A stretch of DNA of 23,238 nucleotides from Burkholderiaceae bacterium (GTDB lineage: Bacteria; Pseudomonadota; Gammaproteobacteria; Burkholderiales; Burkholderiaceae): contig JASLEM010000202.1 in NCBI GenBank assembly GCA_030151165.1, forward strand, positions 1 through 23,238, in the 5' to 3' direction. The position numbers and the translations under genes are program-made. Below are positions 21,745-23,238 of this stretch, piece after piece. Within the stretch, counting starts at the first letter, position 1. Each line of letters starts with the position of its first letter. A model generated the notes under the pieces. The model did not search any database. It worked only from the letters and a program-made list of their open reading frames with translations, and was not told the origin of the DNA.

Positions 21745-23202
21745 ATGATTCGTCGTGTCGGAACGCCCTCGCCGTTGACATCGCACCGGCTGCTGCGCCA
21801 GGCGCTCGCGGTGCTGCTCGTCGCGCTGCTCGCCGCATGCAAGACCGTGCCGCCGGCCGGCGCGCCCCCGGCGAATGTCTCGCGCCTGCCGCCCGGCAAC
21901 GCGCAGCGCGACGGCCCCGAGGCGAATCCGCCGCCCAACCTCGACCAGGTGCCGGACGCCGTGCCGCAGATCGAGCCGCTGCGCGTCGGCGGCCCGAACA
22001 AGCCGTACGAGGTCGCGGGCCACACGTACGTGCCGCTGACCGACGACCGCCCCGTCACCGAGAAAGGCCTCGCGTCCTGGTACGGCAAGCGCTTCCACGG
22101 CCATCGCACGGCCAGCGGCGAGGCCTACAACATGTACGCGATGACGGCGGCGCACAAGACGCTGCCGATCCCGAGCTACGCCCGCGTGCGCAATCCGGCG
22201 AACGGACACGAGGTGATCGTGCGCGTGAACGACCGTGGCCCGTTCTCGCCGGGGCGCATCATCGACCTGTCGTACACCGCCGCGCTGAAGCTGGGCGTGC
22301 TGGGGGGCGTGCAGACGGTGGAGATCTCGCGCATCACCGACGACGACATCCGCACCGGCGCCGCGTTCAGGCATTCGCCGACCTACGCGGCGGGCGCGCC
22401 GCCGCCGGCTTCGCCCGCGACGACCTCGGCGCCGACGTCGATCGCCATCGGCGACCTCGACCGCCCCACCGCGGTCGTGCCCGCGAACCGCGCGCGGCCG
22501 CTCGCCGCCACGTCGGCCGCGAGCCAGCCCGCCGGCGTGACGACCTTGCCACCGTCGTCCGCCGACGTGCTCGCGACCGCGGCCGATCCGTCCCGAAGCA
22601 CCGCCGCTCCGGGCCGCCCGGTGCCGCCGCCGGGCGCCGTGGGGGCGGGCGCGACGGGCGCCACGATCGATCTCGGCGCCGCCGCGGCCGCCGATTCGGG
22701 CCCGGCCGTCCCCGGGACGACGACCACGGTCACGACGGAGGTCCTGCCCGCGGGCGCCTCGACGTCGACGTCGACCGGCGTGCCCGCGGGTGTCGTGCTG
22801 CCGCCATCGCCGACGGGCGCGGCGTCCGGCGTCCCGGCCACGACAGTTGTCGCGGCGCTGGCGCCTCAGGCTGCGGCATCGACACCGGCGATCGCCCCCG
22901 CGCCCGCGCCCGCGCCCGCACGTGCGGAGCCGCGCGACGAGCACGCGCGCGCCGACACCACCGCGGGGGTCGGCTTCTGGCTTCAGTTGGGGGCGTTCAA
23001 GCAGCGCGACGGCGCGCTCGAGTTCCAGCGCCGCCTGATCGACGAGGCGCCCTGGCTCGCGCCTCTGATGGCGGTCTTCACCGACCACGGGCTCAACAAG
23101 CTGCAGGCCGGGCCGTACACCTCGCGGGACGACGCGAAGGCCGCGGCGGAGCGCATCCGCGCGTCGTTGCAGCTGGTGCCGACGATCGTCGAGAAGCGCT
23201 GA
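21745..23202 (+). CDS. rlpA: RlpA-like septal ring lipoprotein with SPOR domain
   Basis: RlpA is an outer-membrane lipoprotein and lytic transglycosylase that acts on denuded glycan strands at division septa. The 485-residue product has a lipoprotein signal with lipobox LAAC (Cys32), a Pro/Asn-rich spacer, the double-psi beta-barrel ('KGLASWYGKRFHGHRTASGEAYNMYAMTAAH', about 107-137, through 'VNDRGPFSPGRIIDLS', about 161-176) with candidate catalytic Glu126 and His137 plus Asp163, a roughly 200-residue Ala/Pro/Thr/Ser linker (about 205-405), and a C-terminal SPOR domain ('FWLQLGAFKQRDGALEFQRRL' to 'LQAGPYTSRDDAKAAAERIR') that binds septal peptidoglycan. Linker length is large and includes Ala-Pro repeats from GCGCCC hexamers. 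ATG 21745 is chosen because it opens the signal; no strong Shine-Dalgarno is seen. Confidence 0.93.
   Translation: MIRRVGTPSPLTSHRLLRQALAVLLVALLAACKTVPPAGAPPANVSRLPPGNAQRDGPEANPPPNLDQVPDAVPQIEPLRVGGPNKPYEVAGHTYVPLTDDRPVTEKGLASWYGKRFHGHRTASGEAYNMYAMTAAHKTLPIPSYARVRNPANGHEVIVRVNDRGPFSPGRIIDLSYTAALKLGVLGGVQTVEISRITDDDIRTGAAFRHSPTYAAGAPPPASPATTSAPTSIAIGDLDRPTAVVPANRARPLAATSAASQPAGVTTLPPSSADVLATAADPSRSTAAPGRPVPPPGAVGAGATGATIDLGAAAAADSGPAVPGTTTTVTTEVLPAGASTSTSTGVPAGVVLPPSPTGAASGVPATTVVAALAPQAAASTPAIAPAPAPAPARAEPRDEHARADTTAGVGFWLQLGAFKQRDGALEFQRRLIDEAPWLAPLMAVFTDHGLNKLQAGPYTSRDDAKAAAERIRASLQLVPTIVEKR
22900..22917 (+). repeat. Three tandem GCGCCC hexamers in the rlpA linker
   Basis: Exact hexamer units, in frame, encoding Ala-Pro pairs. 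Gain or loss of units would only lengthen or shorten the linker. A second short run of TCGACG-type repeats encoding Ser-Thr lies near 22757-22775. Confidence 0.7.
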
Positions 23203-23238
23203 GGGCGGCGCGGCCGTCGGGCGTCGGGCGTCCCGGCT

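Overview
The window is a very GC-rich stretch of ordinary chromosome, most likely from a betaproteobacterium of the order Burkholderiales. That placement is an inference from gene content: a DUF1840 protein, phoH-ybeY, ruvA/ruvB, PcaF-type thiolase, DUF3391/HD-GYP protein and multiple YceI proteins. I found no phage, plasmid, insertion sequence or CRISPR material. Almost every base is accounted for by tightly packed genes, and many neighbouring genes overlap by 1-4 bases.

Layout. 1-3046: the 3' end of hemB (+) faces a leftward operon phoH > ybeY > secreted hypothetical protein; ruvA (+) diverges from phoH. 3056-4785: a leftward periplasmic copper chaperone (PCuAC) sits between ruvA and ruvB (+), with a hairpin-rich repeat in front of ruvB. 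4790-7416: leftward DUF1840 > tiny ORF > histidine phosphatase > fatty acid hydroxylase/sterol desaturase-like protein, and a separate leftward DUF883 gene that ends in a perfect hairpin terminator. 7714-8949: a leftward pair of membrane-anchored unknown plus stand-alone receiver domain, and a rightward 60-residue unknown. 9078-12439: a leftward c-di-GMP pair, HD-GYP followed by a PAS-PAS-GGDEF-EAL protein whose two catalytic domains both look degenerate. 12702-14501: pcaF-type thiolase (+) facing a VOC protein (-), separated by a second, larger copy of the hairpin-rich repeat. 14554-18765: leftward cytochrome b561 > yceI > yceI > yceI, then DAHP synthase > RDD membrane protein. 18923-19846: a Tnr3-like NUDIX gene broken by one in-frame TGA. 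19921-20049: tRNA-Arg(CCG) with a clean rho-independent terminator. 20123-23202: a secreted S33-family hydrolase and an RlpA-like septal lipoprotein with a SPOR domain.

Themes. Housekeeping (haem, Holliday junction resolution, ribosome maturation, aromatic amino acids) is mixed with envelope and periplasmic functions (PCuAC, YceI trio, b561, RlpA, S33 hydrolase) and one c-di-GMP module. The most checkable unusual points are: (1) ruvA and ruvB each have a -10-like hexamer exactly six bases before the ATG and no Shine-Dalgarno, which suggests leaderless mRNAs; (2) the HD-GYP/degenerate GGDEF-EAL pair; (3) the cytochrome b561 plus three-YceI operon, with a two-cysteine signature in two of the paralogues; (4) the nonsense-interrupted NUDIX gene; (5) the two related hairpin repeats. 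I did not find a clearly new multi-gene system; these are the places I would look first.
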